Source: Schistosoma haematobium (lineage: Eukaryota; Platyhelminthes; Trematoda; Strigeidida; Schistosomatidae). Taken from it: a stretch of 64,000 bases of DNA. Every line of letters begins with the position of its first letter. Position 1 is the first letter of the stretch. Location of the stretch: contig NC_067195.1 of NCBI RefSeq assembly GCF_000699445.3, positions 86,190,569 to 86,254,568 on the forward strand. Direction: 5' to 3'. Below the pieces are notes generated by a model that saw only the letters and a program-made list of their open reading frames with translations, searched no databases and was not told the DNA's origin. Shown here in pieces: positions 22,083-34,400 of the stretch. A program made the translations under genes and the position numbers.

Positions 22083-22498
22083 CTAATACTAATCAACATA
22101 TGCTCACTAGTGACTGGCTTCAAGAGATATATCCTGGAGTTCTAGTGAGAAGCAGTGACCAGTGGAGTTCAACCAGGTCAGTTGTGCGATAGTAACTCAC
22201 TAAATACAATGTTAGAAGTGTCTCTCACTTTCGTGGCTTAGTTGAAGCTAGACATTAACACCGTTGGATGCCGGCTCAGTGGTCTAGTTGGTTAAGCGCT
22301 CGCGTGCGAGACTGATAGATCCTGGGTTCAAATCGCACGGGCCGGGTTGTAGATGCACACTGCTGAGGAGTCCAGAAATAGAACGAAACAACCGTTCAGC
22401 GCTTCCAGATTTTCCATGGTAGTCTAGCTTCGATTGACTCGTGATCTCAACTGTTGAAATTACTACAATCTCCACAAAACCCCTTCTGATATTATTTG
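22083..22498 (+). mobile_element. S1 SINE, full-length reference copy
   Basis: About 415 bp: leader from CATATGCTCACTAGTGACTG, promoter box A GCCGGCTCAGTGGTCTAG and box B GGGTTCAAATCGC (22265-22335), hammerhead GCTGAGGAGTCC ... GAACGAAAC with one stem II change, and the terminal CTCCACAAAACCCCTTCTG. This defines the S1 monomer. Confidence 0.85.
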
Positions 22499-22837
22499 TA
22501 TAACATAAATACACTTTATAAAAAATGAACATGTAATAAGTGAATAATAATCAAAGGAAAAAAAGAGGATAAACATACATTCACCAGCTGTTCTACTTAG
22601 TAACTAACATGTAAACTTATAGAAATACATTTGGTTTAGTTTATGAATTTGATCAAGTTTTCTTATCTAAGTTGAATGGATTTAAATAAAACTTCATTAG
22701 AAATCAACTACACTATCACATAATTAAACTAATTAATAGAAAATATTCAATAATTGTATATTCATTATCTAATAAAACATGATGATTTAAAGATGAATTG
22801 AATGAAAAAAAGTTAACTATTTTTTATTTAATCAGAA

Positions 22838-23174
22838 GGGGGTTCTTGTGGAGATTGTAGTAATTTCAATAGTTAAACCATCATGAAAAACGTGGAAGCA
22901 TTGGATGGCCGTTTCGTCCTAGTATGGGACTTATCAGCAATATGCATCCACGACCCCGCCTCGCAAGATTCGAACCCAGGATCTATCAGTCTCACGTACG
23001 AGAGCTTAACAACTAAACCATTGAGCTAGCATTAAACGGTGTTAATGTCTAACTTTAAATACTTCACGAAATTGAGCGACATATCCATCATTGTTATCAG
23101 TGAGTTACTATCTCACAACAGAAGCGGTTGAACTCTAGTGGTCACTGCCTTTCACTAGAACTCCAAGAAATACA
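22838..23174 (-). mobile_element. S1 SINE, minus strand
   Basis: Tail, hammerhead (ATTGCTGATAAGTCCC with GGACGAAACGG), promoter and leader, stopping at AACTCCAAGAAATAC where an opposite-strand S1 fragment begins. Confidence 0.8.
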
Positions 23175-23235
23175 GTGCTTTCAGGTTTTCGATGGTGGTC
23201 TAGCTTCACTTGACTCATGATCTTAACAACTTTTT
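23175..23235 (+). mobile_element. S1 SINE 3' fragment in opposite orientation
   Basis: AGTGCTTTCAGGTTTTCG through GACTCATGATCTTAAC. It starts just 3' of where the ribozyme of S1 would cleave. Confidence 0.65.
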
Positions 23236-23436
23236 TTAATCACTGAAATATTCGCATTAGATGAATGAATGAATAATAGTTTGTTGTGAGAACAGTACAC
23301 AAGTGAACTCGATGAAGCACTAAGAAGCTCAAAAGATCCGGAGATATTCCATCCAATCATCTTCTGGAAAAATATTCCAGAATTCTTACGTGTAGCTTTC
23401 CTATTGGACAAATGCTAATAACCCCCTGTATACGGT

Positions 23437-23690
23437 TTGGAGAATTATAATAATGATTTAGTTTTTACTAAAAACCATAAATACTTGACGGTTTGTACCA
23501 TAATTGACACTGTTTGGAATAGTATTCCTTTCACTGGTCTTCTGTCTTCTCATTTAAGACTTGGGAGTGTTCTAGCTTTCGAGTGCTCAAGTTATACGCG
23601 GTATATTAAGAATCTAAGCTCTAGATATAACATTTGTTTTTCGGTAAATTCCCTTCAGATTCAATACAGTTATATATCCAAGTAAATAAA
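23437..23690 (+). repeat. R6 repeat
   Basis: Partly homologous to 600-745. An ORF of 82 codons lies here but shows no family and differs in frame from the other copy, so I treat it as repeat. Confidence 0.4.
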
Positions 23691-23704
23691 TAAATAATCT
23701 AAAA

Positions 23705-25470
23705 AAAACAGTGGGCAGGTTTAAGACAAACGATCATGAACTTGAAGGTATCAAATCAAATCTCGTTGATTGTAGACATAAATACAGAAGTACTTTAACT
23801 ACAATTCACAAGGAAGCTGTCAGTGAACCTATTTGTGAGAGAAAATTTATTATTATGAAACCTGATAAACGAGCACCAAGTGTCCTACTTAACAAAAAAG
23901 TCTACATATATATATATATGGATTACAGATGGTGTACTGAATGATAATACAAGTGGGGACAATCGAATGTATTTGAACACAAGATTACAGAATCTCTTAG
24001 TGAAATCTGAGAATCGTACAGTAAACACTTATTTGGAAAATGTCAATCAATCGTCTTAGGCTTCCGTATCGTTTGCTTTCTGTTCCTGTTCTTTCTTTCT
24101 CGACCTTCTGCTGCCAGACATTTTATTACTGAATAGCATCATATACTACTTATGTCGATATAAGTAGCACACACCGCATTGGTACATAAACTGGATATCG
24201 CATTGAGACCAATTTTAGATATGTACAATACCGCTCATCATATTGTGATAAACTAGTTAGTAACCATTTTTAAAACCACTCCATACACAACTAATGAAGC
24301 ACAGTATTAAGGATGTATTCCAGTTCGTTGATAAGATAAAAAATAACCACTAAAGATCAAGCGATGATGTCCTTAAATGTTACACCATTGTTTACAAATG
24401 TCCAACTCAGAGAGACTATCGAATATATATGTGGAAAGCTTAGAGAACAGGAAATAGAGAACACAACAACTGTGGACATCACCAAGGAATTATTATTAAA
24501 ATATACTATGAATGTACATTTCAAATTCGATGGTGAAATGTATAGACAAATAGATAGATTCACTCCTAGGTCCCATATTGGCTGATATTTTTCACTCTAA
24601 ACTAGAAAACGGCCCACTGGCACAATAGATTGACAAGTTTACATTAAACTGCCGACATATGGACGCCACGTTTATCCATTTTAACTGCCATGGTGGCTTG
24701 ACAGAAACACGAGCGATTCAATACAGTTCATCCGTCTATTAAATTTACTTATGAGAAAGAAAATAGACCTAGAACAGTCTTCCTAGATATCCTACTCACA
24801 ACAAAAATAGATGGATCACCAAGAAGAAACTGAAAAAACAACTACTACTAGTTTTGTTCCTGTACAATATTAAAGGAACCAGATTATAACTATCCGTTTA
24901 CGAATTAAGACCATATGCTCCTTAGATGCGGTAGAAGAAACAAAGGCATTGTGTACTACTTTGAAAGAGACTGGATATCCGGAGCAACTTACCAATAAAC
25001 ACCTAGCTCTGAAGAGTATAACAAGTCATTAACTATGAGCAAATGGCCACTGTATATGCGCTTACAATTTAAAGGTGAATCACCGTGCAAAATGCTAATA
25101 CTAAAGTTGCACAGAGCAATCCAAAGGACATTTAATACAGGTAAACCACAATTAATGTTTTCTACAGGTCCTATGTTCACTCCGAAATCGAAAGACAAAT
25201 TACATATACTAGTCACTCCCTTCTGTATCTGTCAATTCAACTGCTTTTGGAGAGCAAGTAATGTTGATAAGTATTCTAATAATTTGTATTTTCGAACTCA
25301 CGAGCACCTCTCAATGTGATGAAGCAAACGTATAGTTAAAATTGTTAACAGCTCGATTTTAGCTGATTTATTACAAACCGGCCAAAAACAGTATATCATG
25401 TTAACAGCAATCTGCCTAAAATACTTCAGATGGCTGAAGCACTAGTTATTCCCATCAAAAAGCAGGAGCT
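23705..25470 (+). pseudogene. Penelope-like element, decayed reverse transcriptase
   Basis: Blocks in order on the plus strand: KSNLVDCRHKY, RKFIIMKPDKRAPSVLLNK (start of the Penelope RT), then after an inserted repeat VHKLDIALRPILDMYN, MMSLNVTPLFTNVQLRETIE, YICGKLREQEIE, TMNVHFKFDGEMYRQID, GPLLADIF-like, a CRHMDATFI segment, GKPQLMFSTGPMFTPKSKDKL and a worn GIY-YIG zone (CICQFNCFWRASN). MDATFI stands where the catalytic M-D-D is expected, so the active site is lost; there are many stops. Confidence 0.8.
23953..24180 (+). repeat. R4 LTR-like repeat inside the Penelope-like element
   Basis: Starts TGGGGACAATCGAATG, ends GCACACACCGCA. It interrupts the Penelope RT between the LLNK and VHKLDI blocks, so it inserted later. 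No target duplication is obvious. Confidence 0.6.
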
Positions 25471-25741
25471 TTGCTTTGGGAATAAGTATGTTTAACCACT
25501 CCTTTTACCTCGACCTACTTCTCGCCGAATTAGTTAATAATCATTTTTATGTTATGGTGACATAGTTCAATCAATGTTTATACAACCTTCTTTAGTGTAT
25601 TTTCGTAGCTTAAACATACGTTATTCACACATATTATCATTATCACTATTGCTATTATTAGTATCATAACACTTGAAAACATTCTGAGAAATTTATTAAG
25701 CATGCACTTCTATTTACTAATTCGTAGTAGTCTACATATTA

Positions 25742-25872
25742 CATGATTTTCGATTTCATGCACTTGGTTCCCTTTACGAATATGAATCAAGCCAAAACAA
25801 CAAGTGAGATAGCATAAAATGAATTCATTTTATTTCATCATTCTCATCTACTGTTTACAACCATGTATGTAT
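25742..25872 (-). repeat. R9 foldback arm
   Basis: Same arm type as 30385-30515 (CACTTGGTTCCCTTTACGAA, CAAGCCAAAACAACAA, GAATTCATTTTATTTC). Confidence 0.55.
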
Positions 25873-26136
25873 TACCAATAATAACTAATATATGTATACA
25901 AGAACAGGTTTAAGGTCATTTGGAGACAATTTCAAAAACAGGGAATTAGGTGAGGCGATAATTAAATGGGGTCGGGATTGTGAAGGGTTTGGTGGGATTA
26001 GAATTTGGGAAGATAAATAACGTAATAATTGAACACGATATGAGTTTACATAAGTTAAGAGAATCAAGTCAATGAAAAGATGATTTTAGTGTAGTTTCAT
26101 GAAGATCATATACAAAACAAACCTAAATGAGATGAC

Positions 26137-26137
<1 letters not shown>

Positions 26138-26199
<62 letters not shown>
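26138..26199 (+). repeat. (ATA)n microsatellite, ~60 bp
   Basis: About twenty uninterrupted triplets. Confidence 0.95.
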
Positions 26200-26459
26200 T
26201 CATCTTTGTATTGGTTGTTTGAATTTCCCCATTGATATGTTAAAATGTAACTGATCAATAAATAATTAGCCAAAGTTGGACAACACTTTTCTACACCCTT
26301 TAAATGTACTACAACTAGACAGTATTAACTTTTTATTTCAGTGAATTTTAATTGTATTTCAATAACTTGAAAGTACACTGAATATCTATTGCTGTATATA
26401 AAATGTAAAGTTAAGAAGTGTCGAGAATTTCATTGTCAAAATCCGAACAATAATATATA

Positions 26460-26912
26460 CCAGAAGGGGTTTTGTGGAGATTTTAGAAATTTCACTGGTT
26501 GAAATCATGAGTCGATTGAAGCTAGACCATCATGGAAAACCTGGAAGCATTGGACGCCCGTTTCGTACTAGTATGGGACTCCTCAACAGTGCGCATCCAC
26601 GATCCCGCCAGATTCAAACCCAGGACCTATCGGTCTCGCTCCAGGCGCTTAACCAACTAGACCACTGAGCCAGCACCAAACGGTGTTAACTTCTAACATC
26701 AACCAATCCACGAAGTTGCGCCACCGTACACCATTGTCTTCAGTGAGTTGATATCTCACAACAGACCGGGTTGAACCCCACTGGTAATGGCTTCTCACGA
26801 GAACTCCAGGAGTATCTCTTGAAGCCAGTCACTAGTGAGCAGATGATTATTATCAGGAAGGGTTTTGTGGAGATTTTAGAAATTTCACTGATTGAATTCA
26901 TGAGTCATGATG
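26460..26912 (-). mobile_element. S1 SINE, full unit plus the end of the next, minus strand
   Basis: One entire unit (tail at 26506, promoter at about 26610-26680, leader to about 26860) followed by the terminal motif GGGTTTTGTGGAGATTTTAG of the next unit, showing tandem head-to-tail organisation. The ribozyme has GTAC opposite GTCC in stem II. Confidence 0.8.
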
Positions 26913-27060
26913 GGTCCTGGGTTCGAATCTCGCGGGGTGCGGGATCGTGGATGCGCACTGCTGAGGAGTCCCATATTAGGACGAAACGGCCGTCCGGTGC
27001 TTCCAGGTTTTCCATGGTGGTCTAGCTTCAATTGGCTCATGATTTCAATCAGTGAAATAT
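26913..27060 (+). mobile_element. S1 SINE 3' half with intact hammerhead
   Basis: Opposite orientation to its left neighbour. Begins at the box B region (CTGGGTTCGAATCTCG) and keeps a complete ribozyme and tail. Confidence 0.85.
26952..27006 (+). ncRNA. Hammerhead ribozyme of S1, apparently intact
   Basis: Stem I GCACTG pairs with CGGTGC (6 bp, one G-U). Core CTGAGGA fits CTGANGA. Stem II GTCC/GGAC with loop CATATTA, core GAAA, stem III ACGG/CCGT, cleavage after GTC. All required elements are present; folding was done by eye. Confidence 0.8.
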
Positions 27061-27193
27061 ATACGCTTGAAATATCCCATACTTCTCCTGATCACTGAAA
27101 TACAATTAAGATTTTTAAAAAAATCAGTCTTTTTCATTTTCACAAAGTTGAATAGTTTTGCAATACATAATTTGACCTAATACAAGTATTTAC

Positions 27194-27377
27194 CTGTACG
27201 TATGAATTGCTAGTTTATCAAGAACTTTTGATTGGTAGCTATGACTACGTGAATCATTAAATAATTGATAATAACGCGACCATATTCCCAGTTCATTTAT
27301 TATTTTGTTGTGAGATCGCATATGGTCTGTCTGTCTTGACTCAGAATAACATTTTATGAGCAATTTATGTGACTCCA
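27194..27377 (-). CDS. Unrecognised coding exon
   Basis: Minus-strand exon with a good acceptor (TTTTAG|TGGAG) and donor (ACAG|gtaaat), open for 60 codons in the frame ESHKLLIKCYSESRQ ... NKIINELGIWSRYYQL ... KVLDKLAIHTY. It starts with 2 nt completing a codon and ends with 2 nt of the next. The composition is that of a soluble, helix-rich protein. I cannot name the family, and no partner exon was found nearby; the gene may extend either way through repeats. Confidence 0.55.
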
Positions 27378-27751
27378 CTAAAACATATAAATATACATAA
27401 GTTCACATTTTATGTATACAGATAGAAAGAACGACGAATCTCGAAGAAATAAAATGAATTAACCAAAATATTTTAAAGTTTCTCATCAACTGTAAACACT
27501 CTAAAATTGCAACGAATTAAAAAGGATGACAAAGCAAATGATTAGAAGGCTTAAAAATGGAGAAGCATAGTAAACGGAATTTATAGATAAAAATAAATGA
27601 CTACATGAGTAAGCCAGATAATTAAGACGGACAAAAACAATAAAAATTATGAAATGAAACGTTGGCATCACACATGATGATGCTAGGAAGTAAAGGATAA
27701 TATTAAATAAAGATTCACAAAAGGACTATGATATTTACGCTAGTATCAGAA

Positions 27752-27832
27752 GGATGCGCGCTGCTGAGGAGTCACACAATAGGACAAAACGGCCGTTCAG
27801 TGCTTCCATGACCACATGATCTCAACCATTAT
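27752..27832 (+). mobile_element. S1 SINE hammerhead fragment
   Basis: GCGCTGCTGAGGAGTCAC ... GGACAAAACGGCCG; the second core is AAAA in place of GAAA. Confidence 0.65.
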
Positions 27833-28234
27833 AATGTTTACATTAGTCAACCACAAGCTATTAATCAATGTGGTGCCCGTTTAACTCTTGGTGTCTATCT
27901 AACTATATCGACGAAGTTGTAATCCGGATACTAGACTAAGCATAACCTTTGAAAAATTTAACATTTTAAAAATGCGATTGCGATCCTCAAACTACTTATT
28001 TTTACTTGGCAGTAGTATGCTTCTTACAAATCGAATTTGTAGGACATTTACATTTTGTTATTTAAGCAAAAAAAACACAAGTTAAATGAAGATACGTCCC
28101 AGTTGGAAGGTTTTGTGGGAAATTATTTCATTTGTAGGTTACGTTGGTCAAAAACTGATTTCATTCGAGGCACCGCTGAAATCAATAAATATGGATTATC
28201 TCGAATTGATTTAAGTCCTCATTGTATCACTGCG

Positions 28235-28370
28235 TACTGACCGAGTGGTTCTGATAGTCAGGCATTTGCTATGAGAGATGAAGCCCTTGGATGTATACAG
28301 TTTAGTTTTTTAGTGGAAAGAAACAATTGTCCAGTGCTCCATGGTCAACAATGGCACCAAAGCGGGACCT
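28235..28370 (+). mobile_element. Possible very old S1 SINE
   Basis: CGAGTGGTTCTGATAG for box A, then CAATTGTCCAGTGCTCCATGG of the tail. Weak. Confidence 0.35.
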
Positions 28371-29631
28371 AACTGTGACGAATACAACCTATGAGTTAAA
28401 TCTTATTTTACTCTAATTTGCATCTTAGGGTCAAAAAGACTCGATATAAAACTCCTGTATCTGAATAACATTAGAAAGCACCCAATTCATGGTATTTTCT
28501 CGAGATACGACAGGCTTTAGTTACTTCATTAAATTACTATTATAACTTGACACTGCTAAAAATCATCCTGACGTTTCCAACTTACAAATAACACAATTTT
28601 GAAGTATTTATGCCGTAATAGATGCAAACGCCTACAATTTTTAACACTGCCGAATTCATTAATCAATGACTAATTTTGGCCCTTATAAAATATCACAATA
28701 ATCATGTACTTATAACTGTAGAACCTGATGTTCAAGTTTTTGAAAACAACTTTTCGCTCAAATATTCTTAGTCATTCTGCTGTTAGAAGAAAATGATCAG
28801 ATTCTATTGAAATCTTGATTCATATTGAAGAGGGGTCAGGTCTTTTGTTCTCATGTTGATAGTATTTTCATAAAGGCTACCACTAAAAGAGAACACTAAA
28901 GTATACTTATAACCAACTGTATTTGAACAAAAGGTGATAATAGTAGGTCAGCGGTAATCTTAAAAAAGATTTCAAGCCCGAATACAGGTAGCGTCTTTCT
29001 TCCTAATACAATGAAGTGTATAGCAAATTCTAGAAAACGAAGTTGAATTGACTGCTGAGTCACATTGAAATTAATTTTACGTAGCCTTATGAAAACTCTA
29101 CTGCCGGATCAGCCCATGCCTAAAAGATCTATTTTGTTCATGTACAGAACTCCTAAACGGTTATCATGCACAACGCCTTTAGTGATCAGATACAGAACAC
29201 TCAGGTCTCACTTTGAGCACCTAACCGTTGAACCACCGAGTTGTTATTTAATAACAGACGTTCTATACTTTAATCAACTCATGATACAGTGCAAATATCA
29301 TCTAACGGGACTGGTGATAACTGCTTCCCTTTCAACATGAAAGAACTCCATTACTCAAGATTCTCAACAAAAAAAAACTTCAGGAACTCACTTTAAAGGC
29401 AATAATGATTTATCCAGATTTGAAAACGATAGGCTTGTCGATTCACCTGGTTTAGAATCGTACATTAATGTATTTTTAGCACTTAATTTCTGGGGATTAT
29501 TTGAATTTTGGTCATTTAAAGCCATACTCTTTTAATAGGTACTTACATTTGTCCGATTTTCTTCGATTCTGATTTATATATTGTTTGTCATCAATTACAT
29601 TGACCATTCTAAATGCATACTCATTTGTTGT
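28371..29631. other. No gene seen
   Basis: Unique-looking sequence; a worn S1-like box (29195-29265, GAGCACCTAACCGTTGAACC on the plus strand) is the only suggestion of a repeat. Confidence 0.4.
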
Positions 29632-30048
29632 CTGTCAGTCAGTCAGTCAGTAACAACGTAGAACTTCGTACGTACGTACATCAGTTCGAGTTGCCACACC
29701 ACCTTAGCACAGAGATGCAGTTGTCGATTCAAATCCCGTAGTGGTAGAGGTAGCAAGAGTATAAGCAGTAATCGGGAAGATTAGGGTTTGGAGATGTTAT
29801 TTAAAGAGTATAATCCGGTGAAATAAATTTGGAAAGAGAAAAAAGAAAGAGACATGAAGAATTCAGAAGATTAGAATTTGGGAGAACACAAAGAGTGTAT
29901 GCACCTGGGCCATTGTAAACGATTTTGAGCCATGTCATTCAGGGTCTCTAACCATCGGTTGCTATCATCTCGCGGTCCCCAACCAGGTAGTCTACACCTA
30001 CCAATATGACTCAGTCTGCTTGTCAGTGACTTCATGGACTTGTGCCAT
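29632..30048 (-). pseudogene. RTE retrotransposon 3' end (family B)
   Basis: Minus-strand copy of the segment also at 52996-53365 (minus) and 62662-62990 (plus). On the minus strand it carries the end of the family B ORF (dispersed residues of the ending GDMAQNRSQW) and an untranslated tail that finishes in tandem GACT units (CAGTCAGTCAGTCAGT on the plus strand). Confidence 0.6.
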
Positions 30049-30384
30049 GTTTGTTGACTCTCATTTATTTCTACGATTCACAAACAGATGGCTTTATGTA
30101 TATTATCCATAACAATAATATTCCCTTACTCTAGATTGGCTGTATGCAAACAAATGGTCAAATACTTTGTATGTCTCATGAGATAACAAGGTATAAACAA
30201 GAGTTATCAATTAATCATCAAATTAAACATTCAAGATTTAACAAAAATTCACAGAAATATATTTGCCAAATAAATTAACCATTTAATTTGAAAGACATCT
30301 ATCAAAATTATATAAACTACTAATTATTAAATAGTAATGACATATTATCATCATATAGGATAAATTAATCCTTCAGTAAAACAC

Positions 30385-30545
30385 TATTGTAATTTCATAC
30401 AATTGGTTCCTTTTCCGAACTTTATCAAAGCCAAAACAGCAATTGAAGCAGAATAATATGCGTTCATTGTATTTCGTGATTTCTTATGAGTTGCTTACAA
30501 CTAATGATGTGTATTAAAGTGCAACATTGAGGTATGATATCATGT
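30385..30545 (+). mobile_element. Foldback element, left arm (R9)
   Basis: About 160 bp complementary to 30780-30821 plus 31348-31445 once the intervening R3 insertion is taken out. The inner 36 bp (ATGTGTATTAAAGTGCAACA ...) pair almost perfectly with 30780-30815. Confidence 0.6.
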
Positions 30546-30779
30546 GAAGTAATTGACATTGATGATGAAATGAATTAGAAGAACAGAGATAACCATGTAT
30601 ATATATAAACACATGTGAGGTTAAGTAGAGATGGAATTCAAAAACATCGGTAAATGAAGCCGTAATTAGGTGGATTCTAAAAACTGTTAAGATGAATAGT
30701 ATGATAATCCCAGAAATTGTGAAGAGTTTACATAAGCTTCAGATTACTTGAAAATAGATATCAAGGATTTATTACATTA

Positions 30780-31445
30780 TATCATACCTCAATGTTACAT
30801 TTTAATACATACATGGTTGTAGCCCCCAGATGTCCTGGTACGGCCGACAGTAGGGAGAGTCAATTATTCCTCGAAAAATGCTCTCACATGGCCACGTGCA
30901 TACAACCACTGCCAGGGAAGTCCTACTCACTGCCTTCTCGTGGCATCACTGTTGTTTACGAAATTGAGAGGACGAAAAGCGAATGTCCGGCGCTTTAACC
31001 GGGTTGGTGGACACAGAGTCCACCTAGAGGAGTTGCAAAACTCTAATTCCAAACCAATGGTGTACATAGGCTCCAGGATCCTGAAGAAACAAACGGCGTA
31101 TGAACCTACTGTTGTTTAGCAGCTACCATGGTACTGCATTTCCTTACGATGCTCCACTGCCTTGTGGATCAGACCTTTATGTCGAAGGCTCTGGGTGTGG
31201 CTCCCTAAGAAAACTACCTGCTTCGGTTTGGGCACCCGAGCAGTATTCCAGCCCACACACAAATCGAATGATTTATGTGGCGCATATCTATTTGGTGCCT
31301 CCTTGTACCAATGTTTATGTGTTTAAATAAATAAATATATGGTTGTAAGAAGCTGATGAGAAATTACAAAATAGAATGAATTTTATATTATTCTGCCTTA
31401 ATTGTTGTTCTGAGCTTTATTCAAGTAATGTAATTCGAAGATTAT
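30780..31445 (-). mobile_element. Foldback element, right arm, split by R3
   Basis: Right arm 30780-30821, then R3, then 31348-31445. Related arms occur alone at 17337, 25742 and 55890, so this is a dispersed family. Confidence 0.55.
30822..31338 (+). mobile_element. R3 repeat, complete 517-bp copy with target duplication
   Basis: Starts GCCCCCAGATGTCCTGG and ends in TTTAAATAAATAAAT. It is flanked by perfect 9-bp direct repeats ATGGTTGTA (30813-30821 and 31339-31347). A TAAA-rich 3' tail and a 9-bp duplication suggest LINE-driven retroposition. Other copies: 20135-21170 (split), 32232-32502, 57926-58441, 58846-59296, 63395-63868. No protein, pol III promoter or ribozyme recognised in it. Confidence 0.75.
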
Positions 31446-31494
31446 GGTAGAAAGTAAACATGTAATAAAATATATTGACAACAATACAGTTGAT

Positions 31495-34400
31495 TTATGT
31501 ATTCAATAAACTGGCAGCAGCTTTATCTACAATCCATATTAATTCTCCATAGACTGGATGAATTAATGAACATGGCACAGAAGGACCTGGATTAGGTGAT
31601 TGGTGAACAGACTAGACGGAAGAGAAAGAGAGCAGCGTCAATAAAGGATTAATTGATTAATACAATTATTGTTTATAAACAGAAAGGTAGTTTTTTATCT
31701 GATCATAATAATAGCTGGGAAAACGGCGAAACAATTAGACGTGAGTTTACGTTACTTACTGACGTGATGTAGGTTTACTATGGTATCCCAGATTGAGCAA
31801 ATAAAAACGATTAGACAATATGACCTATGCATATTTTATTATATAATGTACATTGATCTAAACTAAACAAATCTGCATGAACGGTATAATGATATATGGT
31901 TTAAGCAAAACAAGAGCGACAACTTTTGCAGAATAAGGATGACTTTATTATACTTCGTTGCTTTCTCGTTCTTTCCTACACATCAGTTAATATGTTTAAT
32001 TGTTTCCAATTATTAAAAACTAAAAGAACTTTTAAAAGCACACTCTCGACTGCAAGATTGGTTCTACTATGAACAACACTATGGTCAATAACACAAACAA
32101 AAGTAGATAAATATCTGTCACATGTTACTCTGGATGTATTGTATATGCATACTTGTACGAGGGTTTTTGGTTATAACTATAATCCAAAAAACGTACGCCC
32201 TTGAGAAAACTTCCAGCCTAGTTCGATAGCACGCTCAAGGATCCTGAGGGAGCAAATGGCGTATGAACCAATTACTGGTCACCGGCCACCATAGGACTGC
32301 ATCTCCTTACGTAGCTCCACTGCCTTGTGGATTAGACCTTTAGTTCGAAGGCTCGGGGTGTGGTCCCCTAGGAAAACCACCTGCATCGGTTTGGGCGCCC
32401 GAACAGTATGCCATTCCTCACATAAATCAAGTGATTTATGTGGCGGATATCTGTTTGGTGCCTTCTAGTACCAATGTATATGCGTTTAAATAAATAAATT
32501 CAGCTGTTTTAGTAACACACACAAAACAAACATTTTGAACGCTCTTTTTCTCAATTAACTGAAATCACAATCTAATGAGTTGAACTTCCATGTTATAACG
32601 TGTAATTACATTATCTTAATACTCGAGAACTATTACCTTAATCAATCATAACTCCTTTTAAAACTTTAATTCTTAACTAATTTCTCATTACACATAACTC
32701 ATTTGTCGTTGATGAACAATTCACTTTCTAAAAATTGGAAATGACTAAAAATCTTGGCTTCTATGTAGCTGAAGAGAGAAAGCAGAATTACAATGAATTC
32801 ATCATATTCTGCCAATATCGTCGTTCTTCCTCTGTTTAAAATTGTGAAGGGAACTAATGGTAAGTAATTCATAAGTGTTTAACTAGAAGGCACATGTCTG
32901 CCCCATTGTACCTGCTGCCTCTTAGTAGTGATTAGGACTTTGTACCATCATAAACCGGTTGAGCTACATTGACTCCAGATTGCGTCCAAATTATTGGCTT
33001 CCATCATACCTTGCAAATCGTTCAACACCCAGGAGAGGTTGATTCACGAGGAGTAGGTTGGTTTTCGTTCTCGTTGAAGATGTATCCATCAGATCTTCAC
33101 CCTTCATAAAATGTTAGGATACCGCCATAACTATTGCAGGTCAACAATTGTTACGTTTCTTGACATCAGAGCCAACTTCGACTCGTTGGACAGGACTGCT
33201 ATTTGGGATTGTCTATTGAGGAAGAATGTGCCTGAGAAGTTTATTATTTGCTAATTGAACTGTCTCTCTCGTTATTATTATTTCACTCATACACTCATAT
33301 CTGTTCGTTGTTGTTCTTTTATTATGCACACTTTACATTATCTATGTCTTCACAACCTCACTATTATTGTGTGGCACATATGTATTGGGTACCTCCCTTG
33401 TAACAATGTTTATATTAAAATCATAATAAATGGCGTTTGCTTTGCACCTAAGTGCGAAATACTTTTACAAGACTGGCGGGACATTGAACCTGGACTCACT
33501 ATTAAAGCTGGAAGTAGTCGAGTTCGTGTAAATGGGTGGCTGTCTAAATGCTGGTGGTGACGTGAGTGATGAGATCAATTCACATATAGTGAAACTCAGA
33601 GCGATTTATGCCAATCTGGGCCATTTTTGGCGCCTTCATGATGTTAGTCTGGGTGTGAAGGGTCACATCTTAAGGAGTAATATTATAACCTAGTTAATCA
33701 GTTATATTTGTTATAGATAGTTAATTGTATAATATGGTAAATGTGTTCACACAGTATGCTATTATTATTGTTACTATTAAATATAGCTCAGTTTATATTA
33801 TACAAATCTGACTGTTAATCTAACTGTAAATATATCATGTAAACAGTAGTGTATCCATAAATCATCCTGATATACTTTTTGAAGTCAAATAAATCCTTAT
33901 CACCAGTTTTTGGTTCTTGCACTTTGAGCCGTTGCTCCTGCGTTCAAGTTGCTGTGTAGATTTATTCAGGGGTAATTAGAAGCAGAGTACAATCAGTAGA
34001 CTTATTACAGTGGCAAGTTTCAAATATGACACATAATAATAATGATAAGAAAATATCTTACCTTTAATGCATGAGCTTTATCTGACCCAGTGACCATGAA
34101 CACAACTTTTGCTGCTTTATTGATTACAGGCAAAGTCAAAGTAACCCTTTGTGGTGGTGGTTTCGGACTGTCAGAAATCGGTGCTACCACATAATCTTCA
34201 TACTGTTAGAAAATAAAATTCATGAATTTTGACTAAACAGCTCCCTGAATTTTTATATAAATAGGTATAAATTATTAATCAAAGCCATTACTACTCAATT
34301 AGGTGTGACTTATTCGCTAATTATAGGTTTAACTAGTCGCCAGGGAACAACACCACTCCGACGAAAGGTTAATAATACTACCCGGCTACCCAAATTAAAT

